From: Bacteroides pyogenes DSM 20611 = JCM 6294
GTDB lineage: Bacteria > Bacteroidota > Bacteroidia > Bacteroidales > Bacteroidaceae
Reading direction: 5' to 3'
DNA length: 46,444 nt
Assembly (NCBI RefSeq): GCF_000428105.1
Contig: NZ_ATZH01000037.1
Location: 1-46,444, forward strand
The notes below the pieces were generated by a model. It was not told the origin of the DNA and did not search any database. It worked only from the letters and a program-made list of their open reading frames with translations. Below, in pieces: positions 46,201 through 46,444 of this stretch (position 1 is its first letter; each line of letters starts with the position of its first letter). The position numbers and the translations under genes are program-made.

Positions 46201-46444
46201 CTTTGCGCTTGGTAAGCACAATATGGGTACCTTCCAACACATAGTGTACGTCATCTTTCTTGAAAAGAGCGGAAAGCACGCTGGTTACGCTTTTCCGGTC
46301 TGCGTTGAGGGATACCGGACGTGTGACATCCACGTCGTTGGAGTAAATAAACAAATAGTTGGTCTGATTTTCAATCTCGTTCAGGACTTCCAGCAAAGAA
46401 ACGTTGCTCTTTTTGATGGTAACCTTCGACGACTGCGAATGTGC
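43238..46444 (-). CDS. susC: SusC/RagA TonB-dependent receptor, 5' partial
   Basis: The frame is open to the right edge of the window: 1068 residues are present, and the missing part should be little more than the signal peptide. In order are an STN domain (TIKKSNVSLLEVLNEIENQT, then SLNADRKSVTSVLSALF), a CarboxypepD-regulatory-like beta domain (VKGVVLDRNGEPIIGASV), a plug domain (VVVGYGTQ, IRGKTTLNG) and the 22-strand barrel ending in KYMFGLNLTF. SusC moves glycan fragments across the outer membrane using TonB. The STN domain suggests control by an anti-sigma/ECF sigma pair, which would lie to the right of the window. Confidence 0.96.
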   Translation of the reverse strand, partial: AHSQSSKVTIKKSNVSLLEVLNEIENQTNYLFIYSNDVDVTRPVSLNADRKSVTSVLSALFKKDDVHYVLEGTHIVLTKRKVADDSRSIQETAQAEPVKGVVLDRNGEPIIGASVAVKGGTVGTITDLDGKFSLDAPRNSVLIVSFIGYKTQEVTAVSGRQLNITLEEDTKTLDEVVVVGYGTQRKESLTGAMQSIKSDKLQNVTSPSVENLLNSKAPGVYVAPGSGQPGSSGAVVIRGKTTLNGITDPLWVIDGVIVGNSAGQLNPADIESMTILKDAASTAIYGSQGANGVIVVTTKNPRAEKMTINASAKMGFSRLDNGNLKMMNGAELYDYYASYQNANEISFSRWNPDLRNSNFDWWNLATQSGYIQDYNVSMQGGGEKLRSYLSLGYYDEDGAVKGYNYSRYNFRFKTTYKPLERITVKPSINGARRDIDDRQYSVTAMYSMLPWDSPYDEKGNLVPHRYSGWVNSQQTNYLYDLQWNHSESRQYEFSGNLDFDVKITDWLTFSSVNNYRYTNLSTHGYSDPRSSNAQNVGGRITEWRQDWTRRYTNQILRFNKVFEKHSVNGLLAYEFNDYLQNFVDVYGTGFVPGFEVLQVTAKPERAKGYTTEWAVQSYLFNANYAYDNRYLAQFSFRRDGASNFGDDVKYGNFFSISAGWNIHRERWFKADWVDNLKLRLSYGTVGNRPYDLYPQYDLYAVGASYNGVPGALISQIGNPGLTWEKTFTTGVGVDASFFADRLRLALDFYIKKTDNILYKVPITGLTGVTSVWRNIGKMENKGIELAIGGDIIRNKDWVWSMDVNMGYNKNKLKDLYRQLNTAGEYVVQPVIINDGTSIAGTAQRVLEVGEPVDTYYLVEWAGVNPDNGAPMWYKNDGSGEKTSKYAEAKQTKCGTSSPDLFGGFSTSLTWKNFDLNAVFGYSIGGQIYNYSRQEYDADGTYSDRNQMKLKKGWSRWQKEGDVATHPVAKYNNQDKGNSPSSRYLESNDFLKMRSLTLGYNFKLQQYGIQNLRFFFTGENLFTISGYSGVDPELAAGYDAEGKLSVMGTALPSVYPSTRKYMFGLNLTF

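Overview
The window looks like a chromosomal segment of a gut Bacteroides or close relative. The evidence is a SusC/SusD pair with glycosidases, a fused SecDF, a three-subunit fumarate reductase, Bacteroidota-type promoters (TTTG, about 19-20 bp, then TAnnTTTG) in front of many genes, and few Shine-Dalgarno sequences. No rRNA, tRNA, CRISPR array or prophage was recognised. The genus is inferred from gene content; no search was run.

Layout. Positions 1-198 hold the start of an IS66-family accessory ORF that leaves the window on the left. Positions 424-8759 form a mostly housekeeping block on the minus strand: secDF, a Dcp-type M3 peptidase lipoprotein, and a tight operon of two rhomboid proteases and a membrane-anchored EEP-family phosphodiesterase. 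Next on the plus strand come an HU protein and argS. A GH123-type glycosidase (minus) and an S-type sulfatase (plus) are divergent across a 793-bp gap that carries repeated motifs. The sulfatase is followed on the same strand by a small beta-barrel protein, a lipoprotein, a VanX-like D-Ala-D-Ala dipeptidase lipoprotein and a THUMP-like methyltransferase. An MscS channel (minus) and a CaCA antiporter (plus) are divergent. Positions 22472-27630 are a compact operon (GNAT protein, parE, coaD, S41 peptidase). An AraC-type regulator with a cysteine-rich N terminus precedes frdCAB (28971-32495).

Positions 32636-46444 form a polysaccharide utilisation locus entirely on the minus strand: SusC (first residues outside the window), SusD, then GH95, GH20 and GH110. 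The three enzymes together match terminal trimming of a blood-group-B-type or mucin O-glycan: GH110 removes alpha-1,3-galactose, GH95 removes alpha-1,2-fucose and GH20 removes beta-HexNAc. A complete hipB-hipA pair with AT-rich flanks lies between the transport genes and the hydrolases, which is unusual.

The best non-coding leads are two arrays of the same 22-23 bp tandem repeat with a TATATA core (3641-3759 and 19015-19138), a family of GACAGC-containing direct repeats between GH123 and the sulfatase, and a 26-bp direct repeat that recreates the last codons of the GH110 gene just past its stop codon. No clearly new multi-gene system was found. The HipBA insertion in the glycan locus and the repeat arrays are the most worthwhile leads.
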